From NCBI RefSeq assembly GCF_045287255.1, contig NZ_CP137142.1, positions 1 through 64,000 on the forward strand: a stretch of DNA of 64,000 bases, written 5' to 3'. Origin of the DNA: Henriciella sp045287255. GTDB taxonomy: Bacteria; Pseudomonadota; Alphaproteobacteria; Caulobacterales; Hyphomonadaceae. The notes beneath the pieces are model-generated. The model saw nothing but the letters and a program-made list of their open reading frames with translations, searched no databases and had not been told where the DNA came from. Below are positions 51,964 through 60,800 of the stretch, piece by piece. A program made the position numbers and the translations under genes. Position 1 is the first letter of the stretch; every line of letters starts with the position of its first letter.

Positions 51964-52581
51964 ATGAAAGTACTCCTTGCCGATGACCATGATCTGGTTC
52001 GGGATGCCATTGGCGCTTTGTTGCGCATGGACGAGCCTGATCTCGAGCTGACAGCCGTCAAGGATTTGCCAGAGGCGCTTGCTGCTGCCCGTGGGGTCAG
52101 CGATTTCGATGCTGTTATCCTCGACCTGCGGATGCCGGGTATGAATGGGTTGGTCGGTGTCCAGAAGATGCTACAGGCCGTTGGGGATAGCCCGATCATG
52201 ATTATGTCCGGCAATGCCAGCAAGGCTGATGTGCAGGCGGCATTGAAGATTGGCGTCAAAGGTTTTGTGCCCAAAACGCTCACGGGGAAGTCCCTGATCA
52301 ATGCGCTTCGTTTGGTGGCTTGCGGTGAAACCTATGTTCCTGCGGCCTATCTTGGCAGCGCGCCTGTTGGCCCGTCAGATGCTAATCATGTTGCTTTGAC
52401 AGATCGCGAAACAGAAGTGCTTGGACAATTGCGGCAGGGCAATTCGAACAAGGAAATTGCTCTGGCGCTCGATATTGCCGAGACGACAGTGAAGCTTCAC
52501 TTGCGCTCGATCAGTGACAAGCTGAATGCTCGAAATCGAACGGATATCGTCGTCCGTGCGATTGAGGTTGGTTTGGCTTAA
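51964..52581 (+). CDS. NarL/LuxR-type response regulator at the end of the fibre operon
   Basis: A 205-residue regulator: receiver domain (about 1-118) with DDHD near the N-terminus, phospho-acceptor Asp54 in VILDLRMPG and lysine in GFVPKT; a LuxR helix-turn-helix (about 142-200) with LTDRETEVLGQLRQGNSNKEIALALDIAETTVK (in parts). ATG 51964 gives the usual MKVLLADDH start. An ATG at 51871 overlapping the usher stop would add 31 residues with poor coding character but would couple translation. No kinase is adjacent except the H-NOX-linked one upstream of the operon, so it is a candidate output protein. Confidence 0.9.
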   Translation: MKVLLADDHDLVRDAIGALLRMDEPDLELTAVKDLPEALAAARGVSDFDAVILDLRMPGMNGLVGVQKMLQAVGDSPIMIMSGNASKADVQAALKIGVKGFVPKTLTGKSLINALRLVACGETYVPAAYLGSAPVGPSDANHVALTDRETEVLGQLRQGNSNKEIALALDIAETTVKLHLRSISDKLNARNRTDIVVRAIEVGLA

Positions 52582-52633
52582 GCTGCAAACTGATTCCCCT
52601 TTTACAACCTGTGTGTTGGCTGGCTTAGAGTTT

Positions 52634-52663
52634 CTATGCTTGAAGTGCGTTTAGCAAGCATAG
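52634..52663 (+). repeat. Nine-bp stem-loop after the response regulator
   Basis: CTATGCTTG (52634-52642) pairs with CAAGCATAG (52655-52663) around 12 bases. No U-tract follows. It may stabilise or end the fibre-operon transcript. Confidence 0.35.
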
Positions 52664-52692
52664 GTAGCTTGTGATCAAGTTAGAAAAGATAC

Positions 52693-52706
52693 TGTATAAC
52701 ATAACA
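52693..52706 (+). promoter_or_regulatory. AT-rich repeat, candidate Zur/Fur-family site
   Basis: TGTATAACATAACA contains a direct repeat of ATAAC and lies 70 bp before a DUF1826/COG0523 gene pair, which in proteobacteria is often under zinc control. The match to a Zur box is only suggestive. Confidence 0.3.
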
Positions 52707-52775
52707 ATTTTTGTCGACATTTTGGCCTTCTGAGGGCAAAGCAATGGAACCTTACGAATAAGTGGATTTCCGAGC

Positions 52776-53471
52776 GTGACCTTGAAAACAAACCCGACAA
52801 ACCAAGAAGCTCTGCCAAGGCCAGAAAGTACTTTGCCGCTTCAGTATATCGCGCAGTTGGACCAGCTCGAAGCGCTCTTTGATCCTTTGACCGAAGCTGT
52901 CGTCTGGAGCCGAAAACTGCCGCACGGCATTCAAAACTGGCTTGCTGCTTTCCACACGTCTGCGTTTCCCGAAGGATCATTTGTGCTGAAGTCGGTAGAT
53001 GCGGCCGCTTTTATCATGGACACATTTGAGGCGACCGGCGTCAGTAGATCGCCCATGCTGTCATGGTTTAGCCAGGATGTCGCGCACCTGACCCACTGTG
53101 TTACCGACATTATGGAAACACCGTATGTGCGTCTTCGCCTGGAAGCTGTCTCTGACGATGCGTGTCGTCGCTTTCATATCGATAATGTTAAAGCGCGTTT
53201 GATCTGCACATATCGGGGACCGGGAACGCAGATCATCACAACCAGCGACAAGCCTGAGGATATTGAAACGATCCCCACAGGTATGCCCGTTCTTTTAAAA
53301 GGCAAACTCTGGCCAGAGGCATGTGATTTGTCGCTGAAACATCGTTCGCCGCCCATTGCCGGTACAGGTGTTTGTCGGCTCGTGCTTGTGCTGGAAGGGG
53401 TTCACCACGAGGATATTCATCCTATCTATGATCAACTCTACTCAAGTCAGCGAGGGGTTCGCCATGGCTGA
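52776..53471 (+). CDS. DUF1826 protein, likely metal homeostasis
   Basis: A 231-residue cytosolic protein starting at GTG 52776 (no strong Shine-Dalgarno sequence). RFHIDNVKARLICTYRGPGTQ is the recognisable DUF1826 core, with HxD and cysteines. A terminal HHEDIHP is histidine-rich. DUF1826 genes are typically next to COG0523 GTPases in zinc-responsive clusters, as here, where the two overlap by 8 bp. Biochemical function unknown. Confidence 0.8.
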   Translation: MTLKTNPTNQEALPRPESTLPLQYIAQLDQLEALFDPLTEAVVWSRKLPHGIQNWLAAFHTSAFPEGSFVLKSVDAAAFIMDTFEATGVSRSPMLSWFSQDVAHLTHCVTDIMETPYVRLRLEAVSDDACRRFHIDNVKARLICTYRGPGTQIITTSDKPEDIETIPTGMPVLLKGKLWPEACDLSLKHRSPPIAGTGVCRLVLVLEGVHHEDIHPIYDQLYSSQRGVRHG

Positions 53472-54495
53472 TACACATGTGTCAGAACGCATTCCGATTA
53501 CCCTTCTGACAGGGTTTCTCGGAACCGGTAAAACCACTCTGTTGAAGCGTTACCTGACCAGCCAGCCGCCCGGCAGTATTGCGGTCGTCGTCAATGAATA
53601 TGGATCGACCCAGGTTGATGGTGAGCTGGTCTCTTTTGCTGGGGATATTGCGGCGCTAGAAACAACCAATGGGTGCCTGTGTTGCACAATCAGTGGTGAT
53701 GTACGTGATGTTCTTTTGGAATTTGCCGGGGATATCGCCGCTGGCAAACTCAAGCGCTTCCATCAGCTGATCATCGAAACAACGGGTCTGGCGGACCCAA
53801 TGTCACTGGTTCATGCCCTGACAACCAATGCTGACCTGAATGCATTTTACCGATTTGACCAAACCGTCACGCTGGTCGATGCGATCAAGGGCGAACACTG
53901 GTTCGAAAGGTTTCCGGAATGCCGTAAGCAAATTCTGCTTGCGGATAGGGTTCTGATTTCAAAAACAGATCTGATTGAAGACCCAATCTCCAAACGTGAA
54001 CTTGAGCAATTCACAATGCAGCTGACAGCCTTCAATCCGGTGGCTACGCTTGCAATCTCTGATCAAGCAACAGCGATAACGGTATTGAAGCCCACACAAG
54101 AAGCCCTTCAGGCCGAGCCGGGGGCGCAAAATAGCTTAGGGTCCAACCATACCGAAGATCACGTACACCACCATCATGGTCATGGGGTAAACAGCTTCTG
54201 CTTGAGCTATGACAGACCGCTGGATAGAGCGTCACTTCAAGCGGCGCTTGTCGCGCTGGGAGAGCGTTACGGAGCCGAGCTTTTACGTGTGAAAGGCCTT
54301 GTCCGGGTTGATCGTGAAGGTGACATAGACACCCTTCTGGTTCAGGGCGTAGGCGGCATTTTCCAATTTACTGAGATCGACGCACAAAGCTCAATTGCGG
54401 CTTCACAACTCGTCTTCATTACGAATGCGCTGTCTGAACCCGAAGCCTATGCACATTTGGAGTCTGCCATGGGAGAGACCATTGCTTTTGTCTAA
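53464..54495 (+). CDS. COG0523 metallochaperone GTPase (ZigA/CobW-like)
   Basis: A 343-residue G3E GTPase thought to hand zinc (or another metal) to target proteins. Walker A is GFLGTGKTT (about 18-26), the metal motif C71-L-C73-C74 (GCLCC) is intact, and ETTGLADP and ISKTDLIED complete the GTPase. A histidine-rich linker HVHHHHGHG lies near residues 230-240 before the CobW_C domain. ATG 53464 has GAGGGG 7 bases upstream. With DUF1826 and DUF3299 neighbours this points to zinc limitation response. Confidence 0.92.
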   Translation: MADTHVSERIPITLLTGFLGTGKTTLLKRYLTSQPPGSIAVVVNEYGSTQVDGELVSFAGDIAALETTNGCLCCTISGDVRDVLLEFAGDIAAGKLKRFHQLIIETTGLADPMSLVHALTTNADLNAFYRFDQTVTLVDAIKGEHWFERFPECRKQILLADRVLISKTDLIEDPISKRELEQFTMQLTAFNPVATLAISDQATAITVLKPTQEALQAEPGAQNSLGSNHTEDHVHHHHGHGVNSFCLSYDRPLDRASLQAALVALGERYGAELLRVKGLVRVDREGDIDTLLVQGVGGIFQFTEIDAQSSIAASQLVFITNALSEPEAYAHLESAMGETIAFV

Positions 54496-55258
54496 GATAA
54501 ATGCGCTGACGGCGACGGTCCTGACTGCATCCATCTTGGCCTTTGCAGCTTGCGCCCCGACCGAAGTGAACCAACCCGCCTCTGAGGCGCAGGATCAGAC
54601 ACCACCCCCGATCCCGGAAGGCAAAGAAACTGTTGCGTTTGAGCGCGCGCCTCCAGCAGAGACTCCATCTGAAGAACCCGTCGTAGAGCCTGATACAGAG
54701 GACACTCCCTCACCGACCCCTCCGGCCTCACCATACTGGGGCATCGAGCCCGGCGAACCGCTCCCGATTATGTGGGATGACTTGATGCCAGAAGGTTCCG
54801 AAGAAGAAATGTTGCGCCAGCAGGAAGAATTCTATCGAATGCTGGAACAACGCTATATGGCCAATAGCTCCCGTCTGGCGGATGCCGCGCCACTTGAAGG
54901 TATCGAGGAAGGTTCCGAACTCGACTATATGCCGCAATTTGGTACGTTCGACACGGTTGAAGAACTTGATGGCCAACTTGTTCGAATTCCTGGCTATGTT
55001 GTCCCTTTCGACTTCAATTTGAAACGCCGTCATGAATCCTTTTTGTTCGTGCCCTATATGGGTGCCTGTATTCACACCCCGCCACCTCCACCCAATCAAA
55101 TCATCTATGTTCGCGCCGATCCGACGGTTCGGGTCAACGATATTTGGGTGCCATACTGGATTGAAGGAGACTTACGCAGTGAGGAGGTTCTCAACGATAC
55201 AGGCGATGCGGCTTACTCGCTTGCCTTGTCAAAGATAGAGCCCTACCCAATGCCATAA
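54482..55258 (+). CDS. DUF3299 lipoprotein
   Basis: A 258-residue exported protein. TTG 54482, with GGGAGAG 4 bases upstream inside the preceding gene, gives a lipoprotein signal with FAAC at about residue 23; ATG 54449 and TTG 54488 are alternatives. A proline/glutamate-rich linker leads to the DUF3299 domain (about 150-258): GQLVRIPGYVVPFDF, LFVPYMGACIHTPPPPPNQII and GDLRSEEV. Proteins of this group often occur with metal transporters; an OB-like fold is likely. It overlaps the GTPase gene by 14 bp. Confidence 0.82.
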   Translation: MLLSKINALTATVLTASILAFAACAPTEVNQPASEAQDQTPPPIPEGKETVAFERAPPAETPSEEPVVEPDTEDTPSPTPPASPYWGIEPGEPLPIMWDDLMPEGSEEEMLRQQEEFYRMLEQRYMANSSRLADAAPLEGIEEGSELDYMPQFGTFDTVEELDGQLVRIPGYVVPFDFNLKRRHESFLFVPYMGACIHTPPPPPNQIIYVRADPTVRVNDIWVPYWIEGDLRSEEVLNDTGDAAYSLALSKIEPYPMP

Positions 55259-55310
55259 AACTGTAGCCAGAATAGCATAGGCTACAGGTAAAGCTCTCAG
55301 GAATGAAATT

Positions 55311-57227
55311 ATGGATCAGTCCGAAAACACCACCACCAATCCATGCATCCAACGCGGCGCGAAAACAATTACGGAAATCGTTGACGCACGGCTCAGCCGT
55401 CGCGGCTTCTTAGGGGGGCTCGCAGCCACGACAGGTGTTGCTTTGTCAGGGTGTGCAACCAGTGCCTCTCTTGTCGAAGCGAAAATGAGTACGTCGGCAT
55501 TTGCGTTCGAAGAGATCACACGCGGGATGGATGAAACACATCATATTCCGAAAGACTATACAGCAGACCTCCTGATCCGCTGGGGCGACCCACTGTTTAA
55601 TGACAGCCCGGCCTTTGATCCGCTTGCCCAGAGTGAAGACAAGCAGCTTAAGCAGTTTGGTTATAATAATGACTATATCGGTTTTGTCGCTTTGGGGGAT
55701 GATGCGAATGGACAAGCCCGGGGCTTGCTCTGCGTCAATCATGAATATGTGACATCAAAACTGATGCTCCCGGGGGTTGCAGCAGATTACCCTGCTTCGA
55801 TGACACGCGAGCATTGTCTGACCGAGATGGCTGCCCATGGCGGTACCGTTGTTGAGATCGTCGAAACAAGTGATGGCTGGAAGCCCGTGGTCGGAAGTCG
55901 CTATAACCGTCGCATCACAGCGCATCGCACACCAATGGAGGTTACAGGTCCAGCCGCAGGGTCTGCCCGCCTGATAACCCGCGCTGATCCAAGTGGTCGG
56001 CGTGTTGCGGGCACAATGAATAACTGCGCTGGCGGGATTACGCCTTGGGGCACATGGTTGATGGCCGAAGAGAACTTCAACGGCAATTTCCTTGGCGAGC
56101 TGCCTGAAGACCACCCTGAAGCGGTCAACCATGAACGTTATGGCGTACCGGGTGGCTGGTATCAGTGGGGGCGCCATTTTGACCGCTATAATGTCGCTCA
56201 GGAACCGAATGAACCAAACCGCTTCGGTTGGGTTGTTGAGGTTGACCCTATGGACCCCAAATCGACACCGAAGAAGCGCACAGCGCTTGGGCGCTTCAAA
56301 CATGAAGGTGCTGAAAGCGTTGTCGCCCCTGATGGTCGTGTCGTGTTCTATATGGGCGATGATCAGCGCTTTGATTATGTCTATAAGTTCGTCACGGCTG
56401 ATCGGTTCGAGCCAGATAATCCAGCATCAAATGCAGACCTGTTGGATCGCGGCACGCTGTATGTCGCGCGCTTCGATGAAGATGGAACTGTCGCCTGGAT
56501 GCTGTTGCAGCACGGTGAAGGCCCACTGACAGCGGAAAACGGCTTTGCCTCACAGGCCGATGTTCTGATCGAGACGCGCCGCGCGGCTGACCTGCTTGGT
56601 GCAACGCCAATGGACCGCCCGGAAGATGTGGAGCCCGATCCAGCGACAGGAAAAGTTTGGGTCATGCTGACCAATAATCACCGCAGGCGCGAAGATCAGA
56701 TCGATGCTGCGAACCCGCGGGCTGAGAACCTGTTTGGCCATATCATCGAGATTTCTGAGCCAGAAGGGGACTTCACCGCAACCTCTTCCCGCTGGGAAAT
56801 CCTCGTGCGTTGCGGTGATCCGAGCGTCGCCGAAGTCGGCGCGGTGTGGAACCCGTTGACCAGTGACCAGGGTTGGTTTGGTAGCCCGGATAATTGCGCG
56901 GTCGATCCAAGTGGTCGGCTCTGGGTTGCAACGGACGGCAATGAGAGAACCGGAGCCTCTGATGGCATCTGGGCCATTGAGACCGGCGGTGATCGGCGCG
57001 GCACCAGCAAGGCCTTCTTCCGGGCTCCAGTTGGTGCAGAGGTTTGTGGGCCGAAGTTTACAGACGATGGCCGCACCCTGTTTGTTGCGGTTCAGCATCC
57101 CGGCGATGGGGATGGAGCCACCTTCGAAGCACCAACAACACGTTGGCCAGACTTCAAAGACGGCACACCACCTCGCCCCACCGTGCTGGCAATACGACGC
57201 AAGGATGGTGCCGCAATTGGGTCTTAA
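55311..57227 (+). CDS. PhoX-type alkaline phosphatase, Tat lipoprotein
   Basis: A 638-residue exported protein of the DUF839/PhoX family. The Tat motif SRRGFLGG (Arg30-Arg31) is followed by a lipobox LSGC (Cys48), so it should be folded in the cytoplasm and anchored to a membrane. The beta-propeller has GLLCVNHEYV, NNCAGGITPWGTWLMAEENFNG (in part), YMGDDQRFDYVYKFV and GSPDNCAVDPSGRLWVATDG, holding the calcium/iron ligands and the catalytic Glu region known for PhoX. It releases phosphate from monoesters. It lies 52 bp after the DUF3299 gene and may share its transcript. Confidence 0.88.
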   Translation: MDQSENTTTNPCIQRGAKTITEIVDARLSRRGFLGGLAATTGVALSGCATSASLVEAKMSTSAFAFEEITRGMDETHHIPKDYTADLLIRWGDPLFNDSPAFDPLAQSEDKQLKQFGYNNDYIGFVALGDDANGQARGLLCVNHEYVTSKLMLPGVAADYPASMTREHCLTEMAAHGGTVVEIVETSDGWKPVVGSRYNRRITAHRTPMEVTGPAAGSARLITRADPSGRRVAGTMNNCAGGITPWGTWLMAEENFNGNFLGELPEDHPEAVNHERYGVPGGWYQWGRHFDRYNVAQEPNEPNRFGWVVEVDPMDPKSTPKKRTALGRFKHEGAESVVAPDGRVVFYMGDDQRFDYVYKFVTADRFEPDNPASNADLLDRGTLYVARFDEDGTVAWMLLQHGEGPLTAENGFASQADVLIETRRAADLLGATPMDRPEDVEPDPATGKVWVMLTNNHRRREDQIDAANPRAENLFGHIIEISEPEGDFTATSSRWEILVRCGDPSVAEVGAVWNPLTSDQGWFGSPDNCAVDPSGRLWVATDGNERTGASDGIWAIETGGDRRGTSKAFFRAPVGAEVCGPKFTDDGRTLFVAVQHPGDGDGATFEAPTTRWPDFKDGTPPRPTVLAIRRKDGAAIGS

Positions 57228-57266
57228 AGGCAAAAGAGCGTTCTTCGCGCTTTGATCCTAAGCTGG

Positions 57267-58040
57267 CTACAGAATCTCACTTTCCAGCATGATCACGCTG
57301 CCATTGCGGCCATAATCATCCTCGCCGCGAAGATTGCGGCGGCGGTTTGAGAAATAGGCTTCTTCTAACGTACACGTGTCGAGACCGAGATTGTCCACGG
57401 CGCTTATGCCTTCGCGTTGGAGGATGGTTTGCACATAGCCGGTCAGATCAAAGTGCAACCGGTCGCCGCGCCCCGGTTTGAACAAGCGGTCGGTCCACTC
57501 TTTCTCGCCAACGAATGTATCACGAAATTCCGGGCCGACTTCATAGCTTGCTTGCTGAATGGCTGGACCAATGGCTGCCGTTATGGCCTCCCGGTTTGCG
57601 CCGAGGGCCTCCATGGCATTGATCGTTGCCTCGCAGACCCCGGCGAGCGCGCCTTTCCAGCCTGCATGAGCGGCGCCGATTATGCCAGTTGCTTCATCCG
57701 CCAGCAGCACTGGAACGCAATCAGCGGTCAGGATGCAGAGGGCGATGCCGGGCTGCTTCGTCACCATTGCATCGCCTTTGGGGCGGGTATTCCAAGGCTC
57801 GGTCACGGTAATGACATCAGCGCTATGGATTTGAAAACAGGAGATCAGGTGGTCCGCGCCCATCGCCTCGGTCACCCGGTCTCGATTATCACGGATCGCT
57901 TGCGCGTCATCGCCGGACCCTTTGCCAAGATTGAGGCTGTCATAGAGCCCGGTAGACACCCCGCCCTGTCGCCCAAAAAAGCCATGCCGGATGCCCTTGA
58001 GCCTTGAAAGTCTGGGTCCGTATTCATGGGGTGGGTGCAT
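57267..58040 (-). CDS. pgeF: PgeF/YfiH laccase-domain protein (peptidoglycan editing factor)
   Basis: A 257-residue multicopper-oxidase-like protein. Members remove wrongly inserted serine from peptidoglycan precursors or act on purine nucleosides. The metal site His72 (FQIHSADV), Cys108 (LTADCVPVLL) and His125 (GAAHAGWKG) is complete. The start ATG 58040 (MHPPHEYG) has AGGCGG about 7 bases upstream. It ends 39 bp from the PhoX stop, convergent. Confidence 0.9.
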   Translation of the reverse strand: MHPPHEYGPRLSRLKGIRHGFFGRQGGVSTGLYDSLNLGKGSGDDAQAIRDNRDRVTEAMGADHLISCFQIHSADVITVTEPWNTRPKGDAMVTKQPGIALCILTADCVPVLLADEATGIIGAAHAGWKGALAGVCEATINAMEALGANREAITAAIGPAIQQASYEVGPEFRDTFVGEKEWTDRLFKPGRGDRLHFDLTGYVQTILQREGISAVDNLGLDTCTLEEAYFSNRRRNLRGEDDYGRNGSVIMLESEIL

Positions 58041-58104
58041 ATTGGGGCCGCCTGTTCTCAACTGTCGCTAGGATAGAAGTGAATGCTGGGCTTGCCAATT
58101 GATA

Positions 58105-58134
58105 ATAAAAAAGCCCGGCTTGGGGAGCCGGGCT
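58105..58134 (-). terminator. Intrinsic terminator, minus strand
   Basis: A perfect stem AGCCCGGCT / AGCCGGGCT with a 5-base loop; on the minus strand it is followed by TTTTTTATT. It ends transcription of the serine hydrolase at 58219-59343 before pgeF. Confidence 0.85.
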
Positions 58135-58218
58135 AAAGTCAGTTTAGGAATGGGGTTCCATGCTTGTATCAGAAGAGTAGCAATACCCGTGCCAACTCTC
58201 GATTTGGGGCCATTTCGA

Positions 58219-59343
58219 TCAGAGACAGCCATAGAGCGCTTGAACCAAGCGGGTTGCCCGTGGATCGCCCTGCAAACTATTGGATTGGCGGTTCATGACG
58301 TAAGCCGCAGACAATTTGCGATCAGGATCACCAAGGGCCAGAGAGCCACCCCACCCCGAGTGACAGAGCGTCTCCGGATTTGGACCATAGATTTTGAGAT
58401 TGTTGCGCATCACGCCTGCTGCAAACTCGGTAATGAAGGGCAGGACCAGATCCTGTCCTTTGACGCGGCTTTGCGTCAGGCTCTCAAAGGCCCGTTCGGA
58501 AATGACGCGTCTATCGTTTAGCAGGCCGCCATGAGCATAAATGCCATAGAGCTGTGCAACAGCCTTGCTGGTGCCGATACCATTGGCTGAAGGGATTTCG
58601 ATCTCACGCCAGATCGCGCCGCCACGGTCGGGTGCCGCCCACTTGGTCAGAAAGGCGGCTTTGGTGGCCTCATTGATCTCGCCAAGGTCAGGAAGTGCGC
58701 GCGGGCGCATGATTTCAGCGACACGATGATGGTCTGGCTCAGGTGTGCCGATCTGGAAATCGACACTGGCGGGGCCAGCAATATCATTGCGCAGGATGGT
58801 GCCGAGGCTGCGCCCCTTAAGACGCTGGACCAGCTCGCCAATCAGGTAGCCCCAGCTTAGTGGGTGATAGCCATGTGCGCTGCCGAGATCCCACATGGGT
58901 GGCAGGGGCGCGAGCGCAGCCGCGCAGGCGGGTGGATCGAGCCAGATGGCCGGGTCCACGGGTTCAATAAAGCCGGGCAGGCCAGCCTGGTGGCTCACCA
59001 TTTCCGCAATGGTCACGGCATCTTTGCCATTTGCCCCAAACTCAGGCCAGATATCGGCAACAGGTGTTTCATATCCGGCAGGTAGCGCATCTATAACGCT
59101 GGCAAGGACGAGCGCAGCAATCGGTTTGGTCGTTGAATAGACAGGGACAATCGTGTGACTGTCCCAGAGACGTTCCTTTTTACGGTCAGCCCAGCCGCCC
59201 TGCAGGTCCACGACCAGTTCGCCATCAATATAGGCGGAGAAACCTGCGCCGAGCTCTTTATCCTCGCTGAAATTGGCTTCGAACGCTTCTTTTACAGGTT
59301 CAAAGTCGGGGCTGACATGGCCGGAAATGGGATAATCGCTCAA
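58219..59343 (-). CDS. Family VIII esterase / beta-lactamase-like serine hydrolase
   Basis: A 374-residue hydrolase without a signal peptide, hence cytosolic. Ser70-T-T-Lys73 (YSTTK) is the nucleophile motif, Tyr159 in GYHPLSWGYL is the general base, and CHSGWGG near residue 340 is the third box. The YxxLxxG and W-rich pattern matches EstB-type carboxylesterases. Its start is 10 bp after the GNAT stop on the same strand, so these two form an operon ending at 58105. Confidence 0.9.
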   Translation of the reverse strand: MSDYPISGHVSPDFEPVKEAFEANFSEDKELGAGFSAYIDGELVVDLQGGWADRKKERLWDSHTIVPVYSTTKPIAALVLASVIDALPAGYETPVADIWPEFGANGKDAVTIAEMVSHQAGLPGFIEPVDPAIWLDPPACAAALAPLPPMWDLGSAHGYHPLSWGYLIGELVQRLKGRSLGTILRNDIAGPASVDFQIGTPEPDHHRVAEIMRPRALPDLGEINEATKAAFLTKWAAPDRGGAIWREIEIPSANGIGTSKAVAQLYGIYAHGGLLNDRRVISERAFESLTQSRVKGQDLVLPFITEFAAGVMRNNLKIYGPNPETLCHSGWGGSLALGDPDRKLSAAYVMNRQSNSLQGDPRATRLVQALYGCL

Positions 59344-59353
59344 AACAGGCTCC

Positions 59354-59824
59354 TTAGATGATCTTGGTCATACGGGCGCGATTGAGTGTCTGGTCACCGA
59401 TCTCAACCGTTTCATGATAATCTACCTCAAAGCCCATTGCCGTGAAGGCAGGTTGTGCCATCAGACTGGCATGAACCCATAACGCGCTTTCACCCCAGTC
59501 TTTGGCCGTTGTTTCAACGATACTGTAAAGTCGGCGGAACAGGCCGCTGCCCTGCGCTTCGCGGCGAATATAGGCGAAGTCAATATAGCCACCCGGTTCA
59601 ATGGTCATGAAACCAAGAGGGATGTCATTCTGCTCGGCAATGAAAATTGTCTTGGAAGACAAGCGCTCATCCCATTCCGGGCCTGAGCGTGGCTCTGGCA
59701 TCCAGGCTTGGCGTTGATCCTCGCTATAGTGACTGGGCGCGAGATGAACGGCGTCATACATAAGCTGTCCCAGCGCCTTATAATCGGACGCATCGCCGCG
59801 ACGGATTGTAACCGATTCAGGCAT
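59354..59824 (-). CDS. GNAT family N-acetyltransferase
   Basis: A 156-residue acetyltransferase starting MPESVTIRRGDASDY. The GNAT core has FIAEQNDIPLGFMTIEPGGYIDFAYIRREAQGSGLFRRLY (in parts), where REAQGSGLFRRL is the acetyl-CoA loop (Q/R-x-x-G-x-G/A), and AFTAMGFEVDYHETV near the end. The substrate is unknown. Upstream in-frame codons to 60085 run antisense to the lyase gene and are not used. Confidence 0.9.
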   Translation of the reverse strand: MPESVTIRRGDASDYKALGQLMYDAVHLAPSHYSEDQRQAWMPEPRSGPEWDERLSSKTIFIAEQNDIPLGFMTIEPGGYIDFAYIRREAQGSGLFRRLYSIVETTAKDWGESALWVHASLMAQPAFTAMGFEVDYHETVEIGDQTLNRARMTKII

Positions 59825-59909
59825 AGTAAACTTTCGACGCAGTTGATCTGAGGGCGATTTGCGGGCACTCGTGGCGCGTTTGATTTTGTCCGTCAAGGAG
59901 ACCCCTCTA

Positions 59910-60800
59910 ATGCCTGCTGCTGTATCCCGTCCGCGTCGATCCTGTTTGTATATGCCCGGTGCCAATGCGCGCGCTTTGGAAAAGGCCAAAGGACTGGCAG
60001 CAGATAGTTTGATTTTCGATCTTGAAGATGCGGTTGCTCCGGAAGCCAAGGTCGAGGCGCGCGATACAGTCTGTGAGGCCGTCAAAGCAGGGGGTTATGG
60101 CAAACGCGAGGTTGTGATCCGGATTAATGGGCTGGATACCGAATGGGGGCTTGATGATCTAAAAGCGGCTGTCGAGGCTGGTCCGGACGCGATCCTCGCT
60201 CCGAAAGTGATTGATGGCGGGGATATTGATCGGTTGAACGATGCGATGAGCCGGGCAGGGGCCCCTGAAGATATGGGCCTTTGGGTGATGATCGAAATGC
60301 CCAAAGCGATCCTGAACATTCAGGATATTGCCGAGGCTGTGGGCCGAACCCGCCTGACCGCCTTTGTCATGGGGACCAATGACCTCGCCAAGGAATTGCG
60401 CGCAGTCAATGATCCGCCAGCTCGTACGGCCTTTCAAACTTCTCTCGGTATGACCGTCGCGGCAGCGCGGGCTTATGACATTCTGGCGATTGATGGCGTG
60501 TTTAATGGCATTGGTGATGAGGAGGGCCTCAACGCCGAATGTGTTCAGGGGCGGACTCTCGGCTTTGATGGCAAGACCCTGATCCACCCGTCACAACTTG
60601 CGGCGGCGAACACTGTTTTTGCCCCGGCTGACGCGGATGTTGAGCAGGCGCGCGCCGTTATTGAAGCCTTTGCAGATCCGGCCAATGCTGGAAAAGGCGT
60701 CCTCAAGGTCAATGGCAAGATGACCGAGCTGCTGCACCTCGAAGAGGCGCAGCGCACGGTTTCCGTGGCGGAGATGATTGCCGCGATGGAGGCGGTCTAA
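59910..60800 (+). CDS. CitE/Mcl-type CoA ester lyase
   Basis: A 296-residue HpcH/HpaI-family protein that cleaves or hydrolyses 3-hydroxyacyl-CoA esters. It shows RSCLYMPGANARALEKA, DSLIFDLEDAV with the metal-binding acids, VVIRINGLDT, a WVMIEMPKAILNI strand with the metal glutamate, and FDGKTLIHPSQ. The size fits Mcl2-type (3S)-malyl-CoA thioesterase or citramalyl-CoA lyase; with a probable methylsuccinyl-CoA dehydrogenase at 10089 a role in the ethylmalonyl-CoA route is possible. AAGGAG lies 9-10 bases before the ATG. Confidence 0.87.
   Translation: MPAAVSRPRRSCLYMPGANARALEKAKGLAADSLIFDLEDAVAPEAKVEARDTVCEAVKAGGYGKREVVIRINGLDTEWGLDDLKAAVEAGPDAILAPKVIDGGDIDRLNDAMSRAGAPEDMGLWVMIEMPKAILNIQDIAEAVGRTRLTAFVMGTNDLAKELRAVNDPPARTAFQTSLGMTVAAARAYDILAIDGVFNGIGDEEGLNAECVQGRTLGFDGKTLIHPSQLAAANTVFAPADADVEQARAVIEAFADPANAGKGVLKVNGKMTELLHLEEAQRTVSVAEMIAAMEAV

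Noticed and set aside
59825..60085. Long N-terminal extension of the second GNAT gene
   Set aside because: It is antisense to the CoA lyase gene; the GNAT homology starts at MPESVTIRRGD.
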